Assembly: GCA_965369385.1 (NCBI GenBank)
Contig: CBDUQP010000018.1
Span: 1-35,164 of the forward strand
DNA: 35,164 nucleotides
Source of the DNA: CBDUQP01 sp965369385
GTDB taxonomy: Bacteria > Planctomycetota > Phycisphaerae > SM23-33
Direction: 5' to 3'
A program made the translations under genes and the position numbers. Under the pieces are notes generated by a model. That model had not been told where the DNA came from, did no database searches, and saw only the letters and a list, made by a program, of their open reading frames with translations. Below, piece after piece: positions 34,180-35,164 of this stretch (the stretch's first letter is position 1; every line of letters starts with the position of its first letter).

Positions 34180-35049
34180 TTACTTGCTCACTCGCCAGGT
34201 TATTGTCCAGGTTTGGGACTGTTCTGGCTGGAGTGACATGTACTTGCCGCTTTTGTGGGCTCGGGCGAGGTTGCTGAAGGTTGAGGGGTATGGTTCGAAG
34301 GCGGCTTCGTTGCGGCGCAGGCCTTTCTCGTCCGGGTAGGCGGAGTTGTTCCACCATATGCCCATGGTCGGCAGCAGGTCCTTGTCGAAGAGTATCTCGA
34401 CCGACAATCCCCCCCGAAGCGTTACCACTGCCCGGCCGTCATCCACGCCTTGAAGTAGTATCTCTCTCGCCTCGCCCTTGGGGCAGTCCAGCAGATAGGC
34501 CGCCGCCTCGGCCGGCGTGGAAACCGTTTGTGCGAGTGGTTTGTCGTCTATCAGATCGTGATGCTGCTTGCACGTTGGAAACGTGATTGCCTCAATATCG
34601 TCAAGCGGCATCAGCGGGTGCATTACGTGCAGGAAACTGGCTTGTCGGTCGCCGACGTTTTTCACTTCAAACTGCCAGTGCAGTGAAGTGCCTTCGAATA
34701 TCATCGTGCGGCTGACATCGAGGCCGAGCAGATCGCACCGCGTTTTGCACACGATGCGATCTGCTTCAGTTTCGACCTGCCACGGCAAATAGCAAACTTC
34801 GCCATGGTCGGCAAGTGTCAGGTTATCGATAGTCGGATGCTCGCACGCCTCGACAGTTGGCAGGCAGTCATCGTAGCCGTAAACGGGGCGAGTCTCATAC
34901 CTGCCGAGATCGTCGGCCGGTGGCCGAAAGTCGTCGGGAGCAGTCGTGAGCAGATTATGCCCGTTGTAGCGCAGCAGGCCCACGCGTGCGCCGTCTGCGG
35001 CGGTGCAATGGGCCTCCCACTTACCGTGTTTGAAGATGGTTTGGTGCAT
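34180..35049 (-). CDS. Aldose 1-epimerase-like (galactose mutarotase fold) protein
   Basis: About 289 residues from ATG 35049; longer in-frame ATGs (35070, 35127, 35142) exist but lie inside a tandem repeat. It begins MHQTIFKHGKWEAHC. The beta-sandwich pattern includes YNGHNLLTTAPDDF, a conserved Gly-Tyr-Asp-Asp (YGYDDCLPTV), WQFEVKNVGDRQASFLHVMH with the mid-chain His expected for the fold, and GIWWNNSAYP near the C-terminus. The role is probably interconversion of sugar anomers or binding of a sugar; the exact substrate is unknown. No signal peptide, so it is likely cytoplasmic. Start choice is uncertain because the ribosome binding site (GGGAG) is only 2 bases from this ATG. Confidence 0.75.
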   Translation of the reverse strand: MHQTIFKHGKWEAHCTAADGARVGLLRYNGHNLLTTAPDDFRPPADDLGRYETRPVYGYDDCLPTVEACEHPTIDNLTLADHGEVCYLPWQVETEADRIVCKTRCDLLGLDVSRTMIFEGTSLHWQFEVKNVGDRQASFLHVMHPLMPLDDIEAITFPTCKQHHDLIDDKPLAQTVSTPAEAAAYLLDCPKGEAREILLQGVDDGRAVVTLRGGLSVEILFDKDLLPTMGIWWNNSAYPDEKGLRRNEAAFEPYPSTFSNLARAHKSGKYMSLQPEQSQTWTITWRVSK

Positions 35050-35053
35050 AGCT

Positions 35054-35164
35054 CCCAGTTCGTGTTCCATGGGCGTGAACCGCAATAATGGGGACAGTCC
35101 CAGAATCGGTCCCAGTTCGTGTTCCATGGGCGTGAACCGCAATAATGGGGACAGTCCCAGAATC
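35054..35164. repeat. 57-bp tandem direct repeat at the window edge
   Basis: The segment starting CCCAGTTCGTGTTCCATGGG at 35054 restarts at 35111, giving a period of 57 bases. The second copy runs to the window end. Each unit contains GGGGACAGTCCC, a small palindrome. As 57 is 19 codons, the repeat keeps frame with the epimerase-like gene and encodes FTPMEHELG twice. The array may continue outside the window. Confidence 0.9.

Noticed and set aside
35054..35164. Possible CRISPR array
   Set aside because: The copies are directly adjacent without spacers and only two are seen; this is a tandem duplication.

Overview
The window looks like the chromosome of an uncultured, probably anaerobic bacterium of the Planctomycetota (Phycisphaerae-like) or a close PVC relative. 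This is inferred from content, not from a marker gene. The hints are an enlarged SecA followed by a free SEC-C protein, a BlaI plus a giant BlaR1/M56 protein with carboxypeptidase-regulatory-like repeats, a glycyl radical enzyme, paired Cys-containing glycoside-hydrolase-like proteins and GC-rich palindromic repeats between genes. No rRNA, tRNA, CRISPR array, transposase or phage gene was found.

Left part (1-8800): a 5'-truncated glycoside-hydrolase-like gene, a cold shock gene with a strong terminator, and about 450 bp of palindrome-rich repeat DNA. On the minus strand follow a YprB-like RNase H-fold nuclease, a pyruvate-formate-lyase-type glycyl radical enzyme and a second glycoside-hydrolase-like gene paralogous to the first. 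The last two each have their own promoter candidate.

Mutagenesis and metabolism block (9000-15340, plus strand): a near-consensus promoter, a leader with nested inverted repeats, a DUF6504-like small protein, a Y-family polymerase with intact catalytic residues, and a DnaE2-type polymerase overlapping it by 4 bp. This resembles an ImuB-DnaE2 mutasome without a neighbouring imuA or lexA. A DUF72 protein and a small D-lyxose-isomerase-like cupin follow.

Toxin-antitoxin block (15468-16992): an MqsR-like toxin is overlapped by an antitoxin that combines an MqsA-type zinc ribbon, an HTH and a C-terminal Panacea/SocA (DUF4065) domain. Two palindromes lie over the predicted promoter.

Housekeeping block (17074-26401): tex and a Gfo/Idh/MocA dehydrogenase on the minus strand, then secA, a free SEC-C mini-protein and carA on the plus strand. 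SecA is about 1236 aa and carries a Cys-rich insert beside motor domain 2 and a four-fold repeat in its C-terminal half.

Right part (26526-35164, minus strand): blaI and a 2351-aa BlaR1-like membrane protease form an operon with a dyad over the predicted -10 box. An aldose-epimerase-like gene begins next to a 57-bp tandem repeat that runs off the window.
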